From Bacilli bacterium (GTDB taxonomy: Bacteria; Bacillota_I; Bacilli_A; RF39; UBA660), in assembly GCA_900753325.1 (NCBI GenBank), contig CAADYO010000018.1, positions 1 to 64,000 of the forward strand: 64,000 nucleotides of DNA, written 5' to 3'. The notes under the pieces were generated by a model. That model searched no databases and was not told where the DNA came from. It saw nothing but the letters and a program-made list of their open reading frames with translations. A program made the position numbers and the translations under genes. This document shows, piece after piece, positions 25,410-34,778 of the stretch (the first letter of the stretch is position 1; every line of letters starts with the position of its first letter).

Positions 25410-27191
25410 ATGAAAAACAAAGGAAAGTATATAAAATTAATTATTACTTTAACTGTTGTTGGTTTATTCGTTTGGTTTTTAATTTTATCACCATATATAA
25501 CATTTAAGTCAAACGAAAGGACAATGTTAAATGCCGCCAAAAGATATTATGAAATAAATGTTGATAAATTACCAACTGGTACGAGAATGAGTACAGTAAC
25601 ATTACAAACCTTATCAAGAGAACAATATATCGATAAGGATTTTTATGTTCCATTAAGCAAAAAAGCTTGTTCAATTACCAAAAGCTGGGTAAAAGTAAAA
25701 CATACATCATCAGGTTATAAATACTATGCTTACCTAGAATGTGGAGTATTAAAATCAACTACTGATCATAAAGGACCAGTAATAACTCTAAATGGTAAAG
25801 ATGAAATCACTATAAACAAAGGCGATGAATACAAAGAGTTAGGTGTAAAAAAAGTAGTTGACAATACTGATGGTGAAATGGATATTAAAACAGTTACCAT
25901 TGATTTAAGTGAAGTAGATACCTCAAAAGTAGGTACATATAAAGTAAAATATACTGCACTTGATAGTTTTAAAAATAAAACAGAAAAAATAAGAACTGTA
26001 AAAGTCGTTCAAGAATTAAAAAATACTATTGAAAAGGCCACTAATAATACTGGAATTTATAAAGGTGAAAAAGTAGACAATTATATTAGATTCTCTGGAA
26101 TGAATTTTAGAATAGTTGGAATTGAAAACGGCAATGTTAAATTAGTATCATCAGAAGATATATCAGACGTTAATTATTCAGGACTTGATGAATGGCTAGA
26201 TTACTATTATGAACATATTGCTGATAGTTCAAAAGAATATCTAGTAAAGACAAAATATTGTAATGACAATGTATCAGATACAACAACAAAGAAATGTAGT
26301 AATTATACAAAAGATAAATATGTATATGTTTTATCAGTAGAAGATATTAATAATAGTTTAGATAGTGAAGGAAGAAGCTATTTATATCCAGAAACAATAG
26401 TATGGTTAGCAAACACTAAATCAGACAAAGAAAGCTGGACAATGAGAAACAGATACTATGGAACTGCTTCAAAATACATGGAATTTTCTAAAAATTATAA
26501 CTTTGGTATTAGACCGGTTATAACTATAAAAGGAAGTAACTTAATAACTTCTGGAACCGGAACAGAAGAAGATCCATATGAAATTGATGATTTTGAAATA
26601 GCAAAGCCAAATGAATCTCTAAACACACGTCAATCAGGCGAATATATAGAGTATTCTAATATATTATGGAGAATAGTTGAAGGAAAAGAAGATGGTACAA
26701 CTGAAATTATAGCTGATAGTAATATATCAATTTCTGGACAAGAGAGAATTTCGTATGATAAAACAATCGAAAATAAAATCTATAATCCAAATCAAAAAGG
26801 AAACATTGGTTACCAAATAAACCAAAAAACAGCTGACACAATTGATGAAAAGTATTTTGTTAAAGAAGAAATAGAAGTTCCAATATATAAAACAATGGCT
26901 ATGTACAAAAAAGAAACAACAACCAAAAAGTATAAGGTTAAGTTCCATGCACCAAATATGTATGACATGTATAGTGCAAAAAACTCAATATTCTTAACAA
27001 ATTACTGGTTGATGAATTCTTCACAGGAAAAAACTCGCGAATACATGGTTTCACTAGCTGGAGTTGTATACTACAGTGAAGTAATGGATACAACCGAAGG
27101 TGGAACTAGAGTTGTTGGTTATCTAGATAAAAAATGTAAAGTCGTTTCAGGAGAAGGAACAAAAGAAAAACCATATAAAATAGCAAGATAA
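25410..27191 (+). CDS. Surface protein: pseudopilin-like N-terminus, DUF5011 domain and two DUF6273-like domains
   Basis: A 593-residue protein with one N-terminal membrane helix (residues 9-28) and an extended region with MLNAAKRYYEINVDKLP, like a type IV pseudopilin stalk. A DUF5011 Ig-like domain (GPVITLNGKDEITINKGDEY, about 120-205) and two copies of a domain resembling DUF6273 follow. The first has FSGMNFRIVGIENGNVKLVS and ends in GTGTEEDPYEI; the second has YSNILWRIVEGKEDG and ends in GEGTKEKPYKI. A paralogue is encoded at 48325. It contains LPTGT near residue 54, but there is no C-terminal sorting signal. I infer a pilus-associated or adhesive surface protein. Confidence 0.75.
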   Translation: MKNKGKYIKLIITLTVVGLFVWFLILSPYITFKSNERTMLNAAKRYYEINVDKLPTGTRMSTVTLQTLSREQYIDKDFYVPLSKKACSITKSWVKVKHTSSGYKYYAYLECGVLKSTTDHKGPVITLNGKDEITINKGDEYKELGVKKVVDNTDGEMDIKTVTIDLSEVDTSKVGTYKVKYTALDSFKNKTEKIRTVKVVQELKNTIEKATNNTGIYKGEKVDNYIRFSGMNFRIVGIENGNVKLVSSEDISDVNYSGLDEWLDYYYEHIADSSKEYLVKTKYCNDNVSDTTTKKCSNYTKDKYVYVLSVEDINNSLDSEGRSYLYPETIVWLANTKSDKESWTMRNRYYGTASKYMEFSKNYNFGIRPVITIKGSNLITSGTGTEEDPYEIDDFEIAKPNESLNTRQSGEYIEYSNILWRIVEGKEDGTTEIIADSNISISGQERISYDKTIENKIYNPNQKGNIGYQINQKTADTIDEKYFVKEEIEVPIYKTMAMYKKETTTKKYKVKFHAPNMYDMYSAKNSIFLTNYWLMNSSQEKTREYMVSLAGVVYYSEVMDTTEGGTRVVGYLDKKCKVVSGEGTKEKPYKIAR

Positions 27192-27204
27192 AAGTAGGGA
27201 TAGT

Positions 27205-28026
27205 ATGACAGAAAAAAAGGCAAATAAAAAGAAACAATTATTATATACAACTATTGCAACAACAATCATTTTGATAATTATTGTCTTTTTACTAATAGCC
27301 GGTCTAACTAAATTACTAATAAATGGAAGTGTTTATTATAAAATAGAACCGAGAACAGAAAAAATTGCAGAATATACAAAAAAACATAAAGAAACACCAG
27401 CTCTTGCTTGGATAAGAGTACAGGGAACAAATATAGATTATCCAGTTATATATGCCTGGAACAGTAATGAAATTGCCACTAAGCTCGATGATTTTACATG
27501 GGTGTTAGATGATGTAAAATCATTAACAAACTATGTATTTATCATTGGACATAACATTAGAAATGTATCCTCAAATCCTTTAATAGCTGATAAAAATCAT
27601 ACTAGATTTGAACAGTTACCATCATTTATGTATTTAGATTTTACTGAAAAAAATAAATATATTCAATATACTATTGATGGCAAAGATTATTTATATAAAA
27701 TATTTTCTGTAGCAATAGTCAAAAATAGTAAATTATTACCTGACAATGAGGATTTCTTAAAATCAGATCTAAAAGAATATATAAAAGAATCTAAAGAAGA
27801 TAGTTTTTATGACTTTGACGTTGATGTTGATGAAAATGATAATATTATAACTCTAGCAACATGTACTAGATTTTATGGACCAACGACAGATTATACATAT
27901 AAAATCACAGGAAGAATGGTAAGAGATGGAGAAAAAGTAGACAACTACAAAGTCAAAGAAAATGAAAATTATAAGCCAATAAAAGAAGCAATGAAAGGTG
28001 GCGAAAAAAATGAAGAAAAAATATAA
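27205..28026 (+). CDS. Class B-like sortase
   Basis: A 273-residue membrane-anchored cysteine transpeptidase. It has a basic cytoplasmic tail, a membrane helix at residues 15-37, and a sortase fold beyond. The catalytic His is in VFIIGHNIRN near residue 115, Cys in ITLATCTRFYG near 221, and Arg in KITGRMVRDG near 238. The conserved TLxTC and the insert before it fit class B. Sortases attach or polymerise surface proteins. No gene in this window has an obvious C-terminal sorting motif with hydrophobic tail, so its substrate is open. The 3' end overlaps the next gene by 17 bases. Confidence 0.9.
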   Translation: MTEKKANKKKQLLYTTIATTIILIIIVFLLIAGLTKLLINGSVYYKIEPRTEKIAEYTKKHKETPALAWIRVQGTNIDYPVIYAWNSNEIATKLDDFTWVLDDVKSLTNYVFIIGHNIRNVSSNPLIADKNHTRFEQLPSFMYLDFTEKNKYIQYTIDGKDYLYKIFSVAIVKNSKLLPDNEDFLKSDLKEYIKESKEDSFYDFDVDVDENDNIITLATCTRFYGPTTDYTYKITGRMVRDGEKVDNYKVKENENYKPIKEAMKGGEKNEEKI

Positions 28027-30859
28027 AGGAATAATTAAGGGAATATTTATCCTATTTATAGCTATTATTTCAATAACTAATGTAAATGCATCTAACAGTT
28101 GTCAGAAAAAATTTGGCGAAAAAGTAGAGGATAATGGAGACGGAACAATAACTGCTTCTGTAAATTCCGGAAAATTCATTGTTTTTGTGCAAAGACTAGT
28201 AAACCAAGAAAAGAAAAATTCAGTTTTGCTAGATGCAAATGGAAATGCAACAACAGAAATTGAAAAAGTTGAGTTAACCCCAGAAAACTCAATCACCATA
28301 AGATACAATAAAAATGTATCACAAACCATAAGCATAAAACTTGTATATTCAGAATATACCAATGAATGTTATAAAGATAATGTAGAAATAATTAAGGCAA
28401 TTGAAAATAGAAGCGATTATACAAGTATAATAAATAATAAAGAAAAAAGCTATTATATAACTGAAAAAAGCTATCCAATAAATCAGAGTGTGTCAGAACC
28501 ACTAGTATATAACTCCAATTATAATGGAATTTGTGCTTACCTACGTTCAGGAAGCTGGCCAGATAAGAGTGATGCAAAAATATATAAAGCTATGAGCGAT
28601 AACATTAATAAGAGCCAATATGAGAAATATTACCGTCAAATAAATGTATCAGAATGTAGAGAAACTTTACCATATCAAGTCTCACTTGAAACAACTGCTA
28701 AAAGTATATCTGCTGCCTTAAAAACATATGTGGCTAGTCTTAAACCGAATATAATAGTTCCAGCAGCACCAAGTGGAATTAAGAAAGAGTTTAACCTATC
28801 TACAAAAAAAGGTCTTGCCGATTTTAATGATGGCATTGAAGAAAAATGTTCAGCAATTTTCCCAGATGGATATAAAAAGACCAAAGAATATAATTACACT
28901 AATGAGAGCGTTTATTATGCTGTAAAACCTGAGACAAAATATTTAACAGTAAATAATAGGACAACAACATGTGAAAGATACTGTACTGAAACATTGACTG
29001 TTAGATATGGACCACCGGTTGCTACTAAAGGAGGACTATGTTTTGAATATAGAGTAGAAGTTAAAAGTACTGTAGACTGTGATTCAAAATTAACTCCAAA
29101 TCCTCCACAACCTTCGGATTACGAGGTATGTACACCAGTGGCACAGTGTAGCGAAACAAGAGCATCATTACAAGATCAAGGTGGGCCAAATGAAAACTTT
29201 GATGCTTGTATAAAAGAATGTGATGGTGGAAAATATAGTCAGAGTTGTATCAACAAATGTTATAATCGAGTATATGCAAACAAACAAAAAATAAAATTGA
29301 GCTACACAGCAAAAGCCAAAAAAGTTGCAAATGAAAATGACTGTGCAAGTATACTTGATGGCAGTAATGATGCTGCAAAAGTAGCAGAATGTATCCAAAA
29401 TGGAGACACCGACGCATATGGTAAATATAGCTATACAACTGATAGTAAAGGAAACCCAGTAATATATTGGGAGCAAGGAAAATATTATTGGACGCAATAT
29501 GCAAGATATTATTTTAGTAATCAAGAAATAGCACAGAGAACTATTAGAGATGACATAAATTATGGAAAAATAGGGACTTGGTATAACCCAGATGGTGCTT
29601 TCCATTTGTATAAGCCAGATAGTCAAGGATTCAAAACATCAGCTGGTATAAGATATGATGAAAATGAAAAAATTGGGGGAACAACTTGGTGTAAAGATGA
29701 ATGTAAATATGTTGGATGTGATCCAACAACTCAAAAATTAAATAAAAGTGATGTAGACGGAAGCTATGACGCTGATCTTGAAAAGTACAATAACTTTGTA
29801 AACGCATGTAATGCTGGTGCCTCATGTTCCGAAACAACAGCAAATTTTACAATTGAAGTTAATAATAAGACAAAAGATAGCAATGAAAATTGGATAACAT
29901 ATAACAAAGCAGAATTAAATCAAAGTAATTTGAGTGATCCAGACAATATTGTATTAAATAGAGATTCTGAATGCTATGGCGAGAATACAAGTGGTTATAA
30001 ATACTTAACAGAATGGAGTTTTCCAGGCACTTGGATAAATGTTAAGACAGGAAAAATTAGTTATACTGCAAAGCCTTCATCATCATGGACAAAGTATGAC
30101 AAAAAATTCTGTACTAACTTAAAATCTGCTAATGTTAATGAAGCTTGGTGGCAATATGGAGTAACTAAAGATAAAACATATTTACCAAGTGAGGAAGTGT
30201 TAAAGAATATAGAGTGGAATATAAGGGCTAAAGCAGAGAATTTTGGTCAATTTGAATGGAACATTAATGTTCAATGCTTCTATGCTTTAAAGGATACATG
30301 TGATGATTGCAATTGTGACTGTAATGATCCTACTTGTAAAGATCCAAAATGTTCTACAAATCAAACGTCAAAGAAAACTATAGCATATCACGTAAGAAGT
30401 GTTGATAATGCTGATCTATTTCCACAAGCCAGTAACAAATCAACTACTTCTTCAGCATCAGCCGGCAGAACACCAGGATTTAACTGGACTTATGCTGCAA
30501 GAAACTTAAAAAATAGTAATTATATAATTGCTCCGGATTTATTAATTTCTAAAATACAAGATCAAGGAGATAACATATATGCCGATGATAAGAATATAGA
30601 CTATGAATTCTATTTAGACCGTAAAGCTTTAGCTACAATCAGAGCATATTCAAAAGCAAATGACGATAACTACACTAAATTTGGTGGAAAAACTGAAGTT
30701 ATAAATGGTGTTTTAGTATATAAAAGCGATTTATTTAGAGAAAATGGAAGAAAACTAGATTCAAACTATGCCAGAACAGTCGGTATAGTTGGTTGTAACA
30801 ATCAAGAAAATGACAGTTGCTATAACTTTTCTCAGTTTGTATCAGGAATAGGAGGTTAG
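28010..30859 (+). CDS. Large Cys-rich secreted protein of unknown function
   Basis: A 949-residue protein with a signal peptide (KKKYKGIIKGIFILFIAIIS, likely cut near residue 27 after VNA). The mature part has about 33 cysteines, many in spaced pairs: TTCERYCTET, DACIKECDGG, QSCINKCYN, WCKDECKYVGC, and a dense cluster DTCDDCNCDCNDPTC near 770. No transmembrane tail or sorting signal is seen. The ATG is preferred over an upstream GTG. It lies between the sortase gene and the TadE-like gene. I do not recognise it. A disulphide-stabilised surface protein or pilus tip adhesin is inference. Confidence 0.8.
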   Translation: MKKKYKGIIKGIFILFIAIISITNVNASNSCQKKFGEKVEDNGDGTITASVNSGKFIVFVQRLVNQEKKNSVLLDANGNATTEIEKVELTPENSITIRYNKNVSQTISIKLVYSEYTNECYKDNVEIIKAIENRSDYTSIINNKEKSYYITEKSYPINQSVSEPLVYNSNYNGICAYLRSGSWPDKSDAKIYKAMSDNINKSQYEKYYRQINVSECRETLPYQVSLETTAKSISAALKTYVASLKPNIIVPAAPSGIKKEFNLSTKKGLADFNDGIEEKCSAIFPDGYKKTKEYNYTNESVYYAVKPETKYLTVNNRTTTCERYCTETLTVRYGPPVATKGGLCFEYRVEVKSTVDCDSKLTPNPPQPSDYEVCTPVAQCSETRASLQDQGGPNENFDACIKECDGGKYSQSCINKCYNRVYANKQKIKLSYTAKAKKVANENDCASILDGSNDAAKVAECIQNGDTDAYGKYSYTTDSKGNPVIYWEQGKYYWTQYARYYFSNQEIAQRTIRDDINYGKIGTWYNPDGAFHLYKPDSQGFKTSAGIRYDENEKIGGTTWCKDECKYVGCDPTTQKLNKSDVDGSYDADLEKYNNFVNACNAGASCSETTANFTIEVNNKTKDSNENWITYNKAELNQSNLSDPDNIVLNRDSECYGENTSGYKYLTEWSFPGTWINVKTGKISYTAKPSSSWTKYDKKFCTNLKSANVNEAWWQYGVTKDKTYLPSEEVLKNIEWNIRAKAENFGQFEWNINVQCFYALKDTCDDCNCDCNDPTCKDPKCSTNQTSKKTIAYHVRSVDNADLFPQASNKSTTSSASAGRTPGFNWTYAARNLKNSNYIIAPDLLISKIQDQGDNIYADDKNIDYEFYLDRKALATIRAYSKANDDNYTKFGGKTEVINGVLVYKSDLFRENGRKLDSNYARTVGIVGCNNQENDSCYNFSQFVSGIGG

Positions 30860-30862
30860 GAC

Positions 30863-31420
30863 ATGAATAAAGGAATGTTAACAGTCGGAATAATTATGTT
30901 AGCCTTAATGGGATTATTACTAATAAATGTAATTTCCAACTATTCAACAGGAAATGAACTTGATTACTATCTTGTAAAGGAAACCGTCATGGCATCAATT
31001 GATGATGCCATCGACGTTAAATATTATCGTGACAATGGTGCCATTAGAATGGATAAAGATAAGTTTGTAGAAAGTTTCCTAAGAAGATTTGCTGATAGTG
31101 TAGATAATACTAGAAATTATCGTGTTAGATTTTATGATTTAAATGAAGTCCCACCTAAAGTAAGTGTTCAAGTTGATTCTGCAACTGTGTTAACTTTTGA
31201 TAGTCAGTATTTACTTATGACAACTAATTTCAATGGAATTGTAGAGTCAACAAAAAAAGAAGACTGGTACTTAGAACAAGCTAATCAAATTAATTCAGAT
31301 GAGGAAATAGGTTATGCAACATGTGAAATAAAAACAGGTAAGACAACTAAGTATGAAAGAGTTAAAAACGAAAATGAATGTAAGGAATTAGGCGGAAAAG
31401 TTAATGCCAAGCAAAAATAA
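30863..31420 (+). CDS. TadE/pseudopilin-like single-pass protein
   Basis: A 185-residue protein. A short N-terminus (MNKGML) leads into one hydrophobic helix (TVGIIMLALMGLLLINVIS), then a soluble outer domain of about 140 residues with NYRVRFYDLNEVPPKVSVQV. It ends in a charged tail with CEIKTGKTTKYE and NECKELGG. The layout is that of minor pilins of the TadE/TadF type. It starts four bases after the Cys-rich gene and precedes cpaB. Assignment as a minor pilin is by layout and neighbourhood, not by a clear sequence signature. Confidence 0.7.
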   Translation: MNKGMLTVGIIMLALMGLLLINVISNYSTGNELDYYLVKETVMASIDDAIDVKYYRDNGAIRMDKDKFVESFLRRFADSVDNTRNYRVRFYDLNEVPPKVSVQVDSATVLTFDSQYLLMTTNFNGIVESTKKEDWYLEQANQINSDEEIGYATCEIKTGKTTKYERVKNENECKELGGKVNAKQK

Positions 31421-31437
31421 GAAGGAGAGAAAATAAA

Positions 31438-32244
31438 ATGGGGAATACGACAAATGGTTTAAAAAAATTCTTACAAAATAAGAATACCGTAACCGTAATT
31501 GGTGTAGTACTAGCTGTTTTAGTATTATATATTGGTTATAATATGCGTGTTAAAAGTGCTATCAACCCAATTACTGTTCCATACGCCAAAGAAACAATTA
31601 AAGGTGGAACACAAATAACAGAAGATAAGGTTGGAACAATCCAAGTTCCACCATCAATGCTAAAAGGAAATGTACTTACAAACCAATCACAAGTAATTGA
31701 TAAGTATGCCAGACCTGATAGTATTATTCCAGAAGGAAGCTTGTTTTATTCAACAGCCGTAGTAGAAGAAGCTCAACTACCAAATAGTATTATATTGAAG
31801 TATCCAAAAGGTTATGTATTATATAATATGGCAGTTACAACAGAATCTACATATGGTAACTCAATATATCCAGAAAACTATATTGATATTTATCTAAAAG
31901 CTGTAAATAAACTTGATGCAAATGCACCAGTGACAGCTGATGCCGATAAAATTATGTTAGGAAAATTAGTTGAAAATGTTAAAGTTTTAGCTGTAAAAGA
32001 TGCATCTGGTCAACCAGTGTTTGCCAATCTAGATGAACAAAGAACACCATCTATGATAGTCTTTGCAGTTCCAGAAGAATACTATATTTTACTAAAGAAA
32101 GCTGAATACTTAAGAAATTATGATACAACATTAATTCCTGTACCAACAAATGAAAGTCTATCTGATAAACCAGGTGATATTTCAATTACTAGTGAAGATT
32201 TGAAAAACTGGATTAATAGAGTTACAGTTTGGACAGAAAGTTAA
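31438..32244 (+). CDS. cpaB: CpaB/RcpC-like SAF-domain pilus assembly protein
   Basis: A 268-residue protein with an N-terminal membrane helix (residues 18-34) and a SAF domain just outside. That domain has ITVPYAKETIKGGTQITEDK followed by VGTIQVPPSML. A second region contains VAVPE-like FAVPEEYYILLKKAEYL. CpaB/RcpC proteins belong to Tad pilus machines. In Gram-negative bacteria they work with the secretin; Gram-positive versions lack that partner. The start follows AGGAGAGAAAATAA. It is directly upstream of the TadA ATPase gene, as in other Tad loci. Confidence 0.85.
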   Translation: MGNTTNGLKKFLQNKNTVTVIGVVLAVLVLYIGYNMRVKSAINPITVPYAKETIKGGTQITEDKVGTIQVPPSMLKGNVLTNQSQVIDKYARPDSIIPEGSLFYSTAVVEEAQLPNSIILKYPKGYVLYNMAVTTESTYGNSIYPENYIDIYLKAVNKLDANAPVTADADKIMLGKLVENVKVLAVKDASGQPVFANLDEQRTPSMIVFAVPEEYYILLKKAEYLRNYDTTLIPVPTNESLSDKPGDISITSEDLKNWINRVTVWTES

Positions 32245-32287
32245 GATAAAAGAATAATAATATGAAAAATGAAAGAGGTATGGTTAG

Positions 32288-33844
32288 ATGAACGAAAATA
32301 TTTTTGATAAACTTGATTTTGGACCTTTGAAGTCTTTATTAGATAATGATGACATTACCGATATATCGTATGATAATAACGGACAAATATGGATTCGTTC
32401 TCTAACACAAGGTTCTATAAGAGTAGAAGTAACAGGAGCAACCCCAGAATTTATTGAAAAATTAGCATTTCAATGTTCAAACGTTATGGGAACAACATTT
32501 AACAATGCTAAGCCATTCTTGGATGCTGAATCATCCGAATTACGTTTGAACTTTGTTCATCCTTCAATAGCAACAAATGGTATCGCTATGGTTATTCGTA
32601 AAACCCCAGCAAAAATTAGACTTGAAAAAGAAAAATTATTGAAGGAAGATTATTTTACACAAGATATTCACGATATTTTAATAAAATGTGTAGAAGGACA
32701 TTGCAATATTATCGTTTCAGGAGAAACCGGTTCAGGTAAAACTGAGTTTGTAAAATACTTAGCCAGTCATACAAAACAAAATGAAAAGATAATAACAATA
32801 GAAGATACTCTAGAACTACACTTAGATAAAATATTCCCACAACGTGATATTGTTGCTATGAAGACAAATAACGTAGCCAGTTATACAGACGTTCTAGTAA
32901 CTTGTATGCGTCAGAATCCAAAATGGATTCTACTATCTGAAGTACGTAGTGCTGAAGCTGTTACAGCTGTCCGTAATTCGATTTCATCAGGACATAACAT
33001 TCTATCAACGATTCATGCTGATAAAGCATCATCTATTCCATATCGTCTATATAGTTTGATGGAAACAGATCTAGATGTTAATCAGTTCTTATCAACAATA
33101 TATCGTTATATTCAACTTGGTGTTCATATTAGAGCTTATTATAGTAAGGAAAGAGGACAATTCCATCGTGAAGTAGATGAAGTAACAGAATTCTATGTTG
33201 ATGAAAATAATCAACCACAAAGTAGAATAATTTACCAAAAACTATTTGGAAAAGATCCAATATTAAGAAAGCCAAGTAAACACTTAATTGAATACCTTGA
33301 AAATCAAAATATTGATATAAATGAAATAACTAGCCGCATGGCTGATGATGTGCCTTTTGGAAATGAAAAAAAAGAAGAAAAATCACCAGCAGCTGAAGAA
33401 ACTGTAAAACCAACTGAGCCTAAGCAAGAAACTGTAGTACCAAATGCAGCACCACAACCACAACAAGTACAACAAACTGTTGCCCAAGCACAACCTGTAA
33501 CAGTTATTCCACAAGCAGAGCCGGTCAATCAAGTACCTTTGCAGCCAATAGTTCCAGAAGTACAGACAGCAATGCAAAAAACAGCTCAGCCACAAGTAGC
33601 AGAACAGCAAGCAGTACCAGCTGTACAGCAACAAGTACAAACACAACCCGTAACAATACCAACTGTTCAAGTAGCTGCACAAGTACAACCGGCAATACCA
33701 CAAGCACAACAAAAAGTTGTTATACCAACTCCACAACCTGTAATACCAACAACACCAGTTGCTAATGCCCAAGGAGACACAGTTTTGCAAAGCCTTTCTA
33801 CAGCAAAAGAAACAATACCAAATGTTCCAAATAACAATCAATAA
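32288..33844 (+). CDS. tadA: TadA/CpaF pilus secretion ATPase with Gln/Pro-rich tail
   Basis: A 518-residue hexameric secretion ATPase. The N-terminal domain is at residues 1-130. Walker A GETGSGKTEF lies near residue 144, an acidic Asp box IITIEDTLELH follows, the Walker B-like ILLSEVRSAEAV is near 213, and the His box SGHNILSTIHAD is near 236. After about residue 355 there is an unusual tail of about 160 residues rich in Q, P, V and A, which normal CpaF proteins do not have. It powers pilin assembly with TadB and TadC encoded next. Confidence 0.93.
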   Translation: MNENIFDKLDFGPLKSLLDNDDITDISYDNNGQIWIRSLTQGSIRVEVTGATPEFIEKLAFQCSNVMGTTFNNAKPFLDAESSELRLNFVHPSIATNGIAMVIRKTPAKIRLEKEKLLKEDYFTQDIHDILIKCVEGHCNIIVSGETGSGKTEFVKYLASHTKQNEKIITIEDTLELHLDKIFPQRDIVAMKTNNVASYTDVLVTCMRQNPKWILLSEVRSAEAVTAVRNSISSGHNILSTIHADKASSIPYRLYSLMETDLDVNQFLSTIYRYIQLGVHIRAYYSKERGQFHREVDEVTEFYVDENNQPQSRIIYQKLFGKDPILRKPSKHLIEYLENQNIDINEITSRMADDVPFGNEKKEEKSPAAEETVKPTEPKQETVVPNAAPQPQQVQQTVAQAQPVTVIPQAEPVNQVPLQPIVPEVQTAMQKTAQPQVAEQQAVPAVQQQVQTQPVTIPTVQVAAQVQPAIPQAQQKVVIPTPQPVIPTTPVANAQGDTVLQSLSTAKETIPNVPNNNQ

Positions 33845-33875
33845 TAAGTAATAAATAAAAAGGGGAGTAATAAAT

Positions 33876-34778
33876 ATGTACATTGAAGAATTATTAATAA
33901 TTTTAGTTATTGCTTTAGGCGTACTGGCTTATCGTAATTATCAGGGTCAGAATATTGGGAAATTTATTACTGTCCAAGTACAGCAAATGTATGATAGGTT
34001 TGCTCCATATTCGTTTAAAGTAGTAAGAGAAAAGACAAAAGAATTAGGTCAAGAATACACAGCAAAACAATATACAATTCAAGTTGTTGCCATGTCTGCA
34101 TTTACAGCTGTAGTAACATACTTGTACTTCTATAATTTGGTTATTTGTATAATATATGTTGCTATAGTAATATCTTTTGTACCATATTTATCATATTTAA
34201 GATGTAAAAGGGTATATAGTGAATTTATTTTTGAACAAATCCAAGTATATACATCCAATGTAATTATGGAATTTGCAACAACTCAAAGTTTTGTTAAATC
34301 ACTTGAAGGTGTTAGAAATTCTGGAATTTTAGAAGATCCAGTTAAAAGTGATGTCGATTATATGATTGAATTAGCTTATAAAAATGGTAGTATTGACGAG
34401 TCCCTTGCTCATATGAGCCGTACTTATCCATATTACATAGTAAAAAATATGCACCAATTATTCTTACAAATTACTAAAGAAGGTGCTAGAAACTCAGCAG
34501 ATTCTCTAGACAATATGCAACTAGATATCGATATGTTAGTAGAAAGTGTTTACCGTGATAGAATTGAAAGAGCCGCTTTCCACAAATCATTTCTTCAATT
34601 TGGAATCATGCTATACTTAATGGTCATGTTAGTACAATATCTATTAGGTAGAGAAACATATATAATACTTTTAGAAAGATGGTATATAAAAGTATTATTA
34701 CATGGAGTATTAATTATAAATACTATTTTCCTATTAAAAGGGGAAAAATACTATAATGAGAATGTAGGTGCTGAGTAA
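33876..34778 (+). CDS. tadB: TadB-like inner-membrane platform protein
   Basis: A 300-residue protein with a T2SSF/TadB layout. It has an N-terminal helix (ELLIILVIALGVLAY), two helices around residues 75-110, a cytoplasmic four-helix domain (YTSNVIMEFATTQSFVKSLE; SLAHMSRTYPYYIVKNMHQL), and two C-terminal helices around 245-290. Such proteins form the membrane base that TadA turns. The ATG follows AAGGGGAGTAATAA. Its stop shares one base with the start of tadC (TAATG), indicating translational coupling. Confidence 0.85.
   Translation: MYIEELLIILVIALGVLAYRNYQGQNIGKFITVQVQQMYDRFAPYSFKVVREKTKELGQEYTAKQYTIQVVAMSAFTAVVTYLYFYNLVICIIYVAIVISFVPYLSYLRCKRVYSEFIFEQIQVYTSNVIMEFATTQSFVKSLEGVRNSGILEDPVKSDVDYMIELAYKNGSIDESLAHMSRTYPYYIVKNMHQLFLQITKEGARNSADSLDNMQLDIDMLVESVYRDRIERAAFHKSFLQFGIMLYLMVMLVQYLLGRETYIILLERWYIKVLLHGVLIINTIFLLKGEKYYNENVGAE

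Noticed and set aside
25560..25590. LPTGT in the 25410 protein as a classical sortase signal
   Set aside because: It is near the N-terminus and not followed by a hydrophobic segment and basic tail.
29168..29843. Minus-strand frames of up to 152 residues opposite the Cys-rich protein gene
   Set aside because: Hydrophobic shadow peptides inside a well-supported long plus-strand gene; no start signals.
33383..33883. Long minus-strand frames opposite the TadA tail (166, 74 and 60 residues)
   Set aside because: They mirror the low-complexity CAA/CCA/GTA-rich Q/P/V tail of tadA, giving Leu/Tyr/Cys-rich peptides without ribosome sites.
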